This document shows, piece by piece, positions 41,976 to 49,530 of a DNA stretch of 64,000 nucleotides. How positions within the stretch are numbered: the first letter of the stretch is position 1; each line of letters starts with the position of its first letter. The DNA comes from VRUE01 sp963708115 (GTDB lineage Bacteria; Actinomycetota; Thermoleophilia; Solirubrobacterales; 70-9): positions 620,001-684,000 of the forward strand of contig CAVPRX010000002.1 in NCBI GenBank assembly GCA_963708115.1, written 5' to 3'. Made by a program: the position numbers and the translations under genes. The notes beneath the pieces were generated by a model that searched no databases, was not told the origin of the DNA, and was given only the letters and a program-made list of their open reading frames with translations.

Positions 41976-43030
41976 AAGGCCGCGGCGATCGCCTCGCAGC
42001 TTCGCTGGCCGAGCGCGAGCTCGACCTGATGCTGGTCACCGAGCTGGTCAACATCCGTTACCTGACCGGCTTTATGGGGACCAACGGCGCCTGCGTCTGC
42101 GGCCCCGATACGCGCCTCTTCCTGACCGACTTCCGCTACACCGAGCGTGCCGCGACCGAGGTCGAGGGCTGGGAGACGATCACGGTCAGCGAGGACTGGC
42201 TAGGCGGGATCGCCGCGCACCTCTCCGGCCGCGTCGGCTTCGAGGACGACCACGTCTCGGTCCGCCTGCTGGAGCGGCTGCGGGGAAAGCTTGCCGAGGG
42301 CGTCGAGGCGGTGGCGGCCGGCGGCTCGGTCGAGAAGCTGCGCCGGGTCAAGGACGAGGACGAGCTGAGCGCGATCGCCGCCGCCTCCGAGCTGGCCGAC
42401 GAGGTATGGAGGTGGAGCGTCGAGCGCGGTCTCGGCGGCCGCCCCGAGCGCGAGGTGGCCCGTGCCGCGGAAGCGCGGATCCGTGAGCTGGGTGGCGATC
42501 CCTCCTTCCCGGCGATCGTCGCCGCCGGCCCCAACGGAGCGTTGCCGCACGCCGAGCCGGGCGAGCGCCCGATCGGCAGCGGCGAGCTGGTCGTGTTCGA
42601 CATGGGGGCGAAGCTCGACGGTTACTGCTCGGACGGGACGCGGACCTTCGCCGTCGGCGAGCCAGGCGAGCGCGCCCGCGAGGTCTACGAGACGGTGCTT
42701 GCCGCCCAGGCGGCGGCGCTCGACGCGGTTACCGCAGGGGTCGGTGGCGAGGCGCTCGACGCGGTTGCCCGCGAGGTGATCGGGGCGGCCGGCCGCGGCG
42801 AGCGTTTCGGCCACGGCCTCGGCCACGGCGTGGGACTCGAGGTACACGAGGCACCGCGCGTCTCGCCGCGCTCGGAGGACGTGCTCTCGGTGGGCGAAGT
42901 GGTCACGGTCGAGCCCGGCGTCTACCTGCCTGGCGAGCTGGGCGTGCGGATCGAGGACCTCGTCGTCGTCACCGAGGACGGTTGCCGCAACCTGAGCGCG
43001 CTCCCCAAAGAGCTTCAGCTGGTCGAGTAG
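41972..43030 (+). CDS. aminopeptidase P family (M24) metallopeptidase
   Basis: A 352-aa pita-bread-fold peptidase. An N-terminal creatinase-like domain (LMLVTELVNIRYLTGFMG) precedes the metal site, which has VFDMGAKLDGYCSDGTRTF with two Asp, GHGLGHGVGLEVHE with His, and Glu residues in VTVEPGVYLPG and RIEDLVVV. It removes N-terminal residues preceding proline. In many bacteria this gene sits directly before efp. Here efp is about 13.8 kb further on, because of a four-gene block and the integrated element. The ATG overlaps the aroQ stop. Confidence 0.93.
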   Translation: MKGRGDRLAASLAERELDLMLVTELVNIRYLTGFMGTNGACVCGPDTRLFLTDFRYTERAATEVEGWETITVSEDWLGGIAAHLSGRVGFEDDHVSVRLLERLRGKLAEGVEAVAAGGSVEKLRRVKDEDELSAIAAASELADEVWRWSVERGLGGRPEREVARAAEARIRELGGDPSFPAIVAAGPNGALPHAEPGERPIGSGELVVFDMGAKLDGYCSDGTRTFAVGEPGERAREVYETVLAAQAAALDAVTAGVGGEALDAVAREVIGAAGRGERFGHGLGHGVGLEVHEAPRVSPRSEDVLSVGEVVTVEPGVYLPGELGVRIEDLVVVTEDGCRNLSALPKELQLVE

Positions 43031-43073
43031 GTGCAACCCTAAGTCCGGGCAGCGGAGAGCCGATGCGCATCCG

Positions 43074-44120
43074 GTGATACCCGATGCGCCCGCCAAGGAG
43101 TCGCTCGTCGCCGCCCGTGACGAAGCCCGCCGCGAGCGATTGCTCGACATGGAGGTGAGGCTGCGCCCCTACCGCTTTGCCTGCTTCGCGATTCTCGCTC
43201 TGGCCCTGGCCTCGGCCGGCGCCGAAGTCGGCTGGTGGTGGGTCGTACCGCTTCTGGTCGCGCTCGGCGGCTTTGCCGTCGCCGACAGCTTCATGGGCAG
43301 CAGCGACCACCCGGCAGTCTGGGTGGCGACCGCCTGGGGCATCCTGCCGCTGTTGCTCGCCGACGCCGTAGTCGTGACCGGGGGCGCTTCGAGTCCGGTG
43401 TTGATGTGGTTCGCGCTGCCGGCGGTGACCCTCGGCGCCCGCTTCTCCACTCGTGGCGTCGCGATCGGCACCGCGTACATCTTGGCCCTGCTGCTGGGCA
43501 GCACTTTCGGGCTCGACTCGGCGAGCGCTTCGGCGCATCACCAAGAGGTGGTCGCGGCCGTCGCGCTTGTGCTCAGCACGGTGATCCTCTCCGGCGCCCT
43601 GGTCGAGTCAGACCGCGCCCACCGCCGCCGCTCGACCCTTGACCCGCTCACCGGCCTCTTCAACCGCAACGCCCTCGAGCAGCGCCTCGCCGAGCTGGAC
43701 GGCCAGCCGGTGGACGATAAGAACGGGTCCTCGCACGCGCTTCTTCTCTGCGATCTCGACCACTTCAAGCGCGTCAACGACCAGCTCGGTCACGCCGCCG
43801 GCGACGCCGTGCTTCAGGACGTCGCCCACACGATGCGCGCCGCCCTGCGCGCGGGAGACTCGATCTACCGCATCGGTGGGGAGGAGATCCTCGTCGTCCT
43901 TCCCGGGGCGACCAAGGAGGACGCCCTCGGAGTCGGCGAGCGGCTGCGGCTGGCCGTGCGCGAGCGCCGCCCCGCGGGGGTGGCGATGACGATCAGCGTC
44001 GGTGTTGCCGTCTCGCGGCCGGGTCCGCTCGATACCGACCAGCTGGTCGGCCTTGCCGACGAGGCGCTCTACTCCGCCAAGGCGGCAGGGCGGGATCGGG
44101 TCATGGTCTGCGCCAACTGA
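43074..44120 (+). CDS. membrane diguanylate cyclase (GGDEF)
   Basis: A 348-aa protein. About five or six hydrophobic segments (residues 35-180) are followed by a short linker and a GGDEF domain: LDPLTGLFNRNALEQRL, DLDHFKRVNDQLGH and the active-site GGEEI. An inhibitory I-site RAGD lies five residues before GGEEI, so the enzyme should be product-inhibited. It makes cyclic di-GMP from GTP. No known sensor domain is recognised in the membrane part. No EAL partner is in the window. Confidence 0.92.
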   Translation: MIPDAPAKESLVAARDEARRERLLDMEVRLRPYRFACFAILALALASAGAEVGWWWVVPLLVALGGFAVADSFMGSSDHPAVWVATAWGILPLLLADAVVVTGGASSPVLMWFALPAVTLGARFSTRGVAIGTAYILALLLGSTFGLDSASASAHHQEVVAAVALVLSTVILSGALVESDRAHRRRSTLDPLTGLFNRNALEQRLAELDGQPVDDKNGSSHALLLCDLDHFKRVNDQLGHAAGDAVLQDVAHTMRAALRAGDSIYRIGGEEILVVLPGATKEDALGVGERLRLAVRERRPAGVAMTISVGVAVSRPGPLDTDQLVGLADEALYSAKAAGRDRVMVCAN

Positions 44121-44136
44121 ATGCCTCTGGCGCCGC

Positions 44137-45186
44137 TTAGCGACTGAGGTCGACGCCGGCCTGCAAGCGCGCCGCGAAGGCGGCGATCAGCTCGACCGTC
44201 GCCTCGAGGTCGCCGAGATCGCAGAGCTCGACCGGCGAGTGCATGTAGCGCAGCGGGACCGAGACCAGGCCGGTGGGGATGCCCGCGCGGGAGATCTGGA
44301 TCGAGTCGGCGTCGGTGCTGGTGCCGCGACCGCTGGCGCTGATCGTGTACTCGATGCCGGCCTCCTCCGCGGTCTCGACGAGCAGCTCGAAGACCTTTGG
44401 CGAGAGGGTCGAGCCGCGGCCGATCGCCGGGCCGGAGCCGAGCGGATGGCTGCCGATCTCCTTCTCGTCGACGCCGGGGGCGTCGGTGGCGTGGGTGACG
44501 TCGATCGCGACGGCGAGGTCCGGCCGCACCTGGAAGGCCGAGGTCCGCGCGCCGAACAACCCGATCTCCTCCTGGACGGCGGCGATGGCGGCAAAGCTGC
44601 CGTTCAGCGAGTCGCGCTCGTGACAGCGACGCAGCGCCTCGAGCGCGACATAAGCGCCGATCCGGTTGTCCATGGCGCGGGAGACCAGGCGATCGCCGGC
44701 CAGGCGCACGGGCTCCGCCGCGATCACGACCGGGTCGCCGATCCGGATCAACGCGGCAGCCTCGTCGCGGTCGACCGCACCGATGTCGATGTGGAGGCCT
44801 TTCAGCTCGACCACCTTCTTGCGTTGGTCGGGGTCGAGTAGGTGGATCGGCTTGCGACCGACGACACCGGGAACGAGCCCGTCGCGACCGCGCACCTCGA
44901 CCCGTTGGCCGACGAGGATCTGCGGGTCCCAGCCGCCAATCGGGGCGAACCAGAGGAAGCCCTTCTCGTCGATGTGGGTGACCACCAGGCCGATCTCGTC
45001 GATATGGCCGACGACGGCCAGCAGCGGCGCCTCCTCGCCGACTCGGGCGATCGAAGAGCCGAGGCCGTCAGCGGTGAGCGTGGCGAAGGATGCTTCGTCT
45101 CGCCAGATGGATGCGGCAGGGCCCTCGTGTCCGGAAGGCGCGCCGGCGCGGAGCAGTTTGTCTAGCAGCGAAGGGATCTCGGCCAT
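44137..45186 (-). CDS. M42 family metallo-aminopeptidase (TET/glutamyl aminopeptidase-like)
   Basis: A 349-aa cytosolic peptidase. Metal ligands and catalytic residues appear in order: His in VGHIDEIGLV, Asp in SRAMDNRIGAY, Glu-Glu in VQEEIGLFGA, Asp in AIDVTHATD and His in YMHSPVE. M42 enzymes assemble into large tetrahedral particles that trim peptides, and endoglucanase misannotations are common. The ATG starting MAEIPSLL is chosen. The open frame runs far upstream over the divergent SDR gene but has no family match there. Confidence 0.93.
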   Translation of the reverse strand: MAEIPSLLDKLLRAGAPSGHEGPAASIWRDEASFATLTADGLGSSIARVGEEAPLLAVVGHIDEIGLVVTHIDEKGFLWFAPIGGWDPQILVGQRVEVRGRDGLVPGVVGRKPIHLLDPDQRKKVVELKGLHIDIGAVDRDEAAALIRIGDPVVIAAEPVRLAGDRLVSRAMDNRIGAYVALEALRRCHERDSLNGSFAAIAAVQEEIGLFGARTSAFQVRPDLAVAIDVTHATDAPGVDEKEIGSHPLGSGPAIGRGSTLSPKVFELLVETAEEAGIEYTISASGRGTSTDADSIQISRAGIPTGLVSVPLRYMHSPVELCDLGDLEATVELIAAFAARLQAGVDLSR

Positions 45187-45241
45187 TGCGAAGGCAGCAG
45201 TATGTCGAGTCGAACAGACGTACGCAACGATGCAATTGGAA

Positions 45242-45247
45242 TAGTTT
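45242..45247 (+). promoter_or_regulatory. -10 box of a probable leaderless promoter
   Basis: TAGTTT ends 8 nt before the ATG of the SDR gene, in the 69-bp divergent spacer shared with the M42 peptidase gene. Confidence 0.3.
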
Positions 45248-45255
45248 TCCTCGCC

Positions 45256-46065
45256 ATGAGCGAAAAGACGAAGACCTACCTGGTTACGGGCGCCTCCAGC
45301 GGCATCGGCGAGGCAGCGGCGAAACGGCTTGCGCGCGAGCCGGGCGCCGAGTTGATCCTGGTCGCTCGCCGCGAGGAGCGACTGCGGTCGCTGGCCGAGG
45401 CGCTGCCCTGCGAGGCGACCTGGCTCGCCGTCGACCTGACCGCGCCGGATGCCCCGCAGCGGGTGCGAGCCCATCTCGCCGAGCGGCACGGCGGCCGGCT
45501 CAACCTGCTGGTCAACAACGCCGGCGCCTCCTGGCGCGGCTCCTTCGGCGAGGAGGGCTATGAGAACGTGCGCCGCCACATGGAGATCAACTTCGACGCC
45601 GTCGCCCGCCTCACCGAGGCGCTGCTGCCGGCGCTGCGCGCCTCGACGCCGAGCGCGATCGTCAACGTCGCCAGTACCGCCGGCCGGGTCGCGCGGGCGC
45701 GGACCGGCTCCTACTCGGCCAGCAAGTTCGCCCTGATCGGTTGGACCGACGCCCTCTACGCCGAGGAGCGCCCCCACGGGGTTCACGTCGGCATGGTGCT
45801 GCCCGGTTTCATCGAGACCGAGGGGTTCCCGGCGACCGAGTTGCGCGAGCGGGCGCTGACCCGCTGGACGGTCTCCAAGCCCGAGAAGGTCGCCGAGGCG
45901 ATCGTCGAGACCGGCCTGCGCGGCAAGGCGGAGCGCTACGTACCGCGGCCCTACGCGCTGGCCGCGGTCGCCCGCATCCTGCTCCCGGGACTGGTCCGCC
46001 GCGTCCTCTCGGGCGGCGCCGCCTCGAGCCTGACGACGAGCACCGCAGCCGAATCCCCAAACTGA
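45256..46065 (+). CDS. short-chain dehydrogenase/reductase
   Basis: A 269-aa SDR. The NAD(P) loop is TGASSGIGEA, followed by NNAG, the catalytic Ser in NVASTAGRV and YSASK with catalytic Tyr and Lys. PGFIETEGFP follows. An Arg pair after the second strand (VARREER) favours NADP. The substrate is unknown. The second ATG is preferred to one 18 codons upstream, because a TAGTTT box ends 8 nt before it and the SDR fold begins there. Confidence 0.9.
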   Translation: MSEKTKTYLVTGASSGIGEAAAKRLAREPGAELILVARREERLRSLAEALPCEATWLAVDLTAPDAPQRVRAHLAERHGGRLNLLVNNAGASWRGSFGEEGYENVRRHMEINFDAVARLTEALLPALRASTPSAIVNVASTAGRVARARTGSYSASKFALIGWTDALYAEERPHGVHVGMVLPGFIETEGFPATELRERALTRWTVSKPEKVAEAIVETGLRGKAERYVPRPYALAAVARILLPGLVRRVLSGGAASSLTTSTAAESPN

Positions 46066-46089
46066 AAGCTGTCGGGGCTGCCGGGTAGC

Positions 46090-46569
46090 TCAGCCGGCGA
46101 TATGGCCGAAGCGGCAGTAGTGGAAGTGGAAGACGATGCTGGTGTTGTTGGCCGAGATGCCGGCGCGTTCGGCCAGGATCGACTCGTGTGCCGCTTTGAT
46201 CTTTTCGCCGGCCTTGTAGTACTTGCCGACTTCGCGCAGTCGCTGCTTGAGCAACTGCATCGAGTCGAGCCAGTGTTCGACCCGACGCTCGTCGGCAGGG
46301 GGCGCGGGAATCGTCGCCAGCTGTTTGATCAGCCCCCCGAAGGAACCCGAGACGCGGATGAACTGCTTGCCCGCCGGCACGAGCTTTCCCTTGTTGACGC
46401 GATCCTTGGCGCCGGCCATGATCTTTTCGTTGGCGCTGCGGTTCGCTTGGCAGACCGGCTCGGCCTGTGCCTTGTAGCTGTCACGCGTCTGTTCTTCACC
46501 GGCAGCGAGCGGCGCGATGGCAAGCATCGCGATGACGATCGCAGCGAGTGTCCCCAGCGTTCTCTTCAT
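46090..46569 (-). CDS. secreted helical protein with paired cysteines
   Basis: A 159-aa protein with a Sec signal peptide (about residues 1-23). The mature part is helical and charged, with one Cys near the start (AEPVCQANRSANE) and one near the end (FHFHYCRFG). The same layout occurs in the lipoprotein at 10188-10967, so both probably belong to one lineage-specific family with a disulfide. Function is unknown. It is divergent from the original efp start that now lies at 46634. Confidence 0.75.
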   Translation of the reverse strand: MKRTLGTLAAIVIAMLAIAPLAAGEEQTRDSYKAQAEPVCQANRSANEKIMAGAKDRVNKGKLVPAGKQFIRVSGSFGGLIKQLATIPAPPADERRVEHWLDSMQLLKQRLREVGKYYKAGEKIKAAHESILAERAGISANNTSIVFHFHYCRFGHIAG

Positions 46570-46619
46570 CTCCCAGGCACACCCAGGTTAGAGGCTGGCG
46601 CCCTTCGCCCAGCCACAGC

Positions 46620-46625
46620 TAGGAT
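46620..46625 (+). promoter_or_regulatory. -10 box of the original (now stranded) efp promoter
   Basis: TAGGAT ends 8 nt before the GTG of the truncated efp start, the leaderless arrangement seen elsewhere in the host part of the window. Confidence 0.4.
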
Positions 46626-46633
46626 TCGCGGCC

Positions 46634-46678
46634 GTGATCTCGACCAACCAGTTCACTAGCAGTGTAATACGCACATAG
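46634..46678 (+). pseudogene. efp: stranded 5' end of efp, cut by element integration
   Basis: GTG followed by codons for ISTNQF is the normal start of elongation factor P. After CAG TTC A the sequence leaves efp and hits TAG after eight further codons. The codons (ATC TCG ACC AAC) are GC-rich like the host. The intact efp downstream begins with different codons for the same residues. I read this fragment as the host's own efp start, separated from its gene by the 10.2-kb element. Confidence 0.8.
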
Positions 46679-46690
46679 TATATCGAAACC
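46634..46690. other. attL of the integrated element
   Basis: The shared core CAGTTCA is at 46649-46655. Left of it is host efp sequence and right of it is element sequence. The element side carries GTGTAATAC and, 38 nt from the core centre, CGAAACC, which mirror sequences at the other end. Confidence 0.7.
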
Positions 46691-46886
46691 GTCGGCGGAA
46701 CCGCGCGCGATCCCGCTTCTCAAGCCGAAAGTTGGGGGGCAGCGACCGGGCCTCGGCAGCCCAAAGGCGGGTCTCAAGGCTGCCGCAAGCCAGGAGGCGA
46801 GGTTGAAGTAGCCACTACGGTAGCCCAGAGGCAGGGTGCCGTTTGGCCTCGCCGAGTCCGTCTCGCCTCGTTGAAAGACTCAGCGC
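46691..46886. other. gene-free left end of the element
   Basis: About 200 bp between attL and the first cargo gene. I see no credible gene. An AT-rich patch near the att site gives way to GC-rich sequence without clear repeats. Confidence 0.4.
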
Positions 46887-47111
46887 ATGCCGAGGAAGCC
46901 GCGCAACTGGAACGATCGGGCGGGTGTTGACCCGCGGACCGGAGAGGCGCTTCGCGTCTGCGATCTCGTCCGGATTGGCGAGGGAATCCTCGGCGTGCGT
47001 CACAATCCAGAGCGAGCCAAGCGGTGGCACGCATGGCGAGAGGAACTGACCGATGACCAACGCGCGCAATACACGCAAGCCAGAGGACGCAGAGCCCGCA
47101 GTCGCAGCTAG
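46887..47111 (+). CDS. small basic hypothetical protein
   Basis: A 74-aa protein rich in Arg, with a folded-looking middle (DLVRIGEGILGVRHNPERAK) and a basic tail. No family is recognised and the Shine-Dalgarno is weak. It overlaps the TPR gene by 59 nt, so only one reading may be fully correct, or the two are coupled. It is the leftmost gene of the element. Confidence 0.45.
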   Translation: MPRKPRNWNDRAGVDPRTGEALRVCDLVRIGEGILGVRHNPERAKRWHAWREELTDDQRAQYTQARGRRARSRS

Positions 47112-47604
47112 GGCTGAGCAGCTTGTCGGTGAGGCTGACGAGTTGCTCTCCGATGCCTTCGGGCCGGGGCAATGGCCCGAGGCCGAGGTCGCGGAGCGTT
47201 TCCTCTCAGAGGGCAAGCTCGACCGCGTATTGGCGCTCTATGGACAGGCCATGCGCCTGGACGCCGGCGAGCCCGCCTATCCGTGGAATCTCGGTTCGGC
47301 AATGAACCGGATCGGCCTCAACGATCTTGCCTTGGGATTCCTGACCCGCGCCATCCACCTAGCGGAGCAGCGAGGGGAGAGCGAGTGGTCTGGCCCCGAC
47401 GCTCAGCTTGCCCTGGCCGAGGTTGCAATCGACGCGGGCGAGTACGACCTCGCCCTTACCGCGCTCGCTCATGCTCGCGCCGACGACCAGCAGAACGGCC
47501 GCGAGGCTCAGATCGGAGAACTACTCAAAGAGGTAGGCAGCGAGCAAGACGACCCGAGCCCGCAGGCGTCTTTGGCGTCGCTTCTTGAGCAACTGCCGGC
47601 ATAA
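47053..47604 (+). CDS. TPR-like repeat protein
   Basis: A 183-aa acidic helical protein. Helix pairs resemble tetratricopeptide repeats (LDRVLALYGQAMRLDAGEPA, NLGSAMNRIGLNDLALGFL, QLALAEVAIDAGEYDLALTA). It has no signal or membrane segment. A GAGAGGAA ribosome site precedes the ATG. Proteins like this serve as adaptors, and its partner is unknown. It lies in the cargo region near attL. Confidence 0.7.
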   Translation: MTNARNTRKPEDAEPAVAARAEQLVGEADELLSDAFGPGQWPEAEVAERFLSEGKLDRVLALYGQAMRLDAGEPAYPWNLGSAMNRIGLNDLALGFLTRAIHLAEQRGESEWSGPDAQLALAEVAIDAGEYDLALTALAHARADDQQNGREAQIGELLKEVGSEQDDPSPQASLASLLEQLPA

Positions 47605-47634
47605 CAAATGACCGCAGTCGTCTTGCGAGGATGG

Positions 47635-47913
47635 CTAGACGACCAGGCTGAGCAAATTATTCTCAGTCGTTGAGTCGGGCTCCGTAGTGATGTAGTCACC
47701 TGCCCCGCAATGGGGACAATCAACGGCGATCACGTCTGCGCGCTCACCACCAGCTTCCGTGTAGTAGCGATCTCCGTTGGCTTCGCCTAGATCCTTAATA
47801 ACGGTCGACCGCTGAATCCACGTTCCGTTTCCGATGTCAACCTCACTGATGTGGGGATGGCTGTAGCCAGGTGGCTCTTCGATGTGGACTGCGCTGATCT
47901 TGAAAGTAGCCAC
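47635..47913 (-). CDS. DUF3892-like small protein
   Basis: A 92-aa protein with the DUF3892 layout: a first strand ISAVHI, a central YYTEAGG and an ending with YITTEPDSTTENNLLSL. A Cys pair (CPHC) sits before the final segment. The GTG start is supported by GAGGAGG 8 nt upstream. DUF3892 proteins are small, poorly understood and often found in accessory regions. It is convergent with the TPR gene. Confidence 0.7.
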   Translation of the reverse strand: MATFKISAVHIEEPPGYSHPHISEVDIGNGTWIQRSTVIKDLGEANGDRYYTEAGGERADVIAVDCPHCGAGDYITTEPDSTTENNLLSLVV

Positions 47914-48009
47914 TTATTTCGCCTCCTCGTTTTCTGCCGGCATCATTTGACCCGTTTGAGGCGACCGTCCTCTTCGGCCGCCTCGCGCAGGTTGATCTTC
48001 AGACTCGTC

Positions 48010-48246
48010 TCAGCCCGGAGAGCGACGCGGATCGTTGCCATGCGGGATCGTGTCTTGAGCGCGAACACGCCCGTTACGTCCCTTGATTTTCAACTCGCCG
48101 CCACCTTCGCCTTCAAGGTAGCCGCGAGCTGCATCAATGGCATCAGCCTGGGTGTCGTGCCGCGAGCTTGCGCGCGAGGCCCCAGGCTTCTCTACGGTCC
48201 AGTCGTTGCCGTCTGGGGTGACGGTCCTGATGTTCGGTTTACTCAT
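48010..48246 (-). CDS. DUF2188-like small protein
   Basis: A 78-aa protein with the DUF2188 pattern: VTPDGNDWTVEKPGASRAS, then HDTQADAIDAARGYLE, then GELKIKGRNGRV and IPHGNDP. The start is placed at MSKPNIRT because the family begins there. The frame remains open further upstream, overlapping the divergent gene. The function of this family is not established. No good ribosome site is seen. Confidence 0.75.
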   Translation of the reverse strand: MSKPNIRTVTPDGNDWTVEKPGASRASSRHDTQADAIDAARGYLEGEGGGELKIKGRNGRVRAQDTIPHGNDPRRSPG

Positions 48247-48305
48247 GCTGGCAGCATGGCAGTCTCGCCGGATCGAACCTGTGTTCGTAGCTTGCAGGAT
48301 CAGGC

Positions 48306-48965
48306 ATGAACGCTCAGATGACTTTTCTGTATAGCATCGCGTCAATGGTAGAGAGACTTCCCAGCATTCAGCCCGGCTTTCTGCGATTCGATGGCCAAGG
48401 AGGTTGCGCGGCTGAGGAAATGGCCGACTTCCTAGATGCGTTAAACGCCAGCTATCAGGCAATTGCTCGCATCGAGCTGGTTGCGTACAGCGGGCTCGCC
48501 GCTGCCGAAGCACTCAGGCGCTACGGTTTTCCTCCCTATCCAGCACCGTGGTTGACCAATTCAACGCGGCTGTCAGATAACGCCATCGCGGCGGAACCGC
48601 TTATCGTCCACCGCGTTGTTCTTGAGTCACCGGGAATTTGGGAGTTCCTGGGCACTCTCAATCCCCTTGAGGTTCTGCGGAAATATCTAAACGATCGCCA
48701 TGAGAGGCGGAAGGATCGAAACTATCGCGAGAAAGCCGAGAGCCGCAGTCTTGAGATCGAAAACGCACTTGCGGAGCTTGAGGTGGTCAAAAGGCTGGCC
48801 GAGCTTGAGAGAGAGTTCGGACCGGGCGCAATTCCGGAAGATGTTAAGCGGCGACTTTGGGCCGCTGAAGTTAGGAAGCCTCTTGAGCGCTTGGCAGAGT
48901 TCGACAGTCGCGGGCTGATAGACGGTGGAAGCGCCGCAACTGAATTGAACTCGACCGAGGGCTAA
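48306..48965 (+). CDS. hypothetical protein with C-terminal coiled coil
   Basis: A 219-aa protein. The first half is a mixed globular region with a hydrophobic stretch (IARIELVAYSGLAAAEAL). A short motif ESPGIWEFLGTLNPLEVLRK follows, then a strongly charged helix rich in Arg, Lys and Glu (about 130-190). I have seen this order, an SPG..E.LG motif then a coiled coil, in hypothetical proteins of accessory regions, but cannot name a function. It may interact with membranes or partner ATPases. Confidence 0.6.
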   Translation: MNAQMTFLYSIASMVERLPSIQPGFLRFDGQGGCAAEEMADFLDALNASYQAIARIELVAYSGLAAAEALRRYGFPPYPAPWLTNSTRLSDNAIAAEPLIVHRVVLESPGIWEFLGTLNPLEVLRKYLNDRHERRKDRNYREKAESRSLEIENALAELEVVKRLAELEREFGPGAIPEDVKRRLWAAEVRKPLERLAEFDSRGLIDGGSAATELNSTEG

Positions 48966-49077
48966 ACGGACCTGATGGCCGGTCCGCCCTACCCCTCCAA
49001 CCGCTCTGCCACCTTCGCCAATACCGGCACGCTGAGCGCTGATGTCCGGGCCCCTATCCCAAATCGAGCGTCCATCC

Positions 49078-49530
49078 CTATACCTGCTCACCGTCGCAAT
49101 ATGCGCGGACGCCGTAGTGGGTGTTATCGCTTTCGATCACCTTGCGCAGCTTGTTGGTCTGGACTGGCATCTCTTTCACATGGAGCTCAAGGTCAACTCG
49201 GAGCCCACGGAAACCCTGCGGCAGTCGTTCTCGCAGCAAGGGGATGGTCCTATGTAGCTTCTTGGCGGCATCCGGATAGTCATTGACCTTCGGCTTCAGC
49301 TCAAGAATGCGCAGGCGGTTGTTGTTTTCGTTCGGGTAAACGGCGACACCGTCGGCAATGTTCCCCAAGCGCTGGGCGTCGCAGCCCTGGAAATGGTGGT
49401 CCAGCGCGAGGATGTGCCAGGAGCCTTTCAGGTCTGCGGTAACGCCTGAGTCAGTGATTGCGCCCTCTTTCCAACAGCTATTTTCGTCACAGACGCTCGC
49501 GCGCAGTTCAGCCTCGGTGCGTTTCGCCAT
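49078..49530 (-). CDS. small protein with PD-(D/E)XK nuclease-like signature, partner of AAA ATPase
   Basis: A 150-aa protein starting directly after the stop of the AAA-ATPase gene, with no spacer and no clear ribosome site, so it is probably coupled. An Asp at residue 60 (IADGVAVYP) is followed 17 residues later by LELKPK, with Glu77 and Lys79. This spacing matches the restriction-endonuclease-like core D-Xn-E-X-K. A helix with several Lys follows. No family is recognised. With the ATPase it may be a two-component defence system, and the nuclease reading is an inference from the motif only. Confidence 0.6.
   Translation of the reverse strand: MAKRTEAELRASVCDENSCWKEGAITDSGVTADLKGSWHILALDHHFQGCDAQRLGNIADGVAVYPNENNNRLRILELKPKVNDYPDAAKKLHRTIPLLRERLPQGFRGLRVDLELHVKEMPVQTNKLRKVIESDNTHYGVRAYCDGEQV

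Noticed and set aside
46076..46110. tRNA-like D-arm sequence TAGCTCAGCCGG near the left flank of the element
   Set aside because: No acceptor, anticodon or T arm can be built around it, and it overlaps the end of the secreted-protein gene. It is a chance match.
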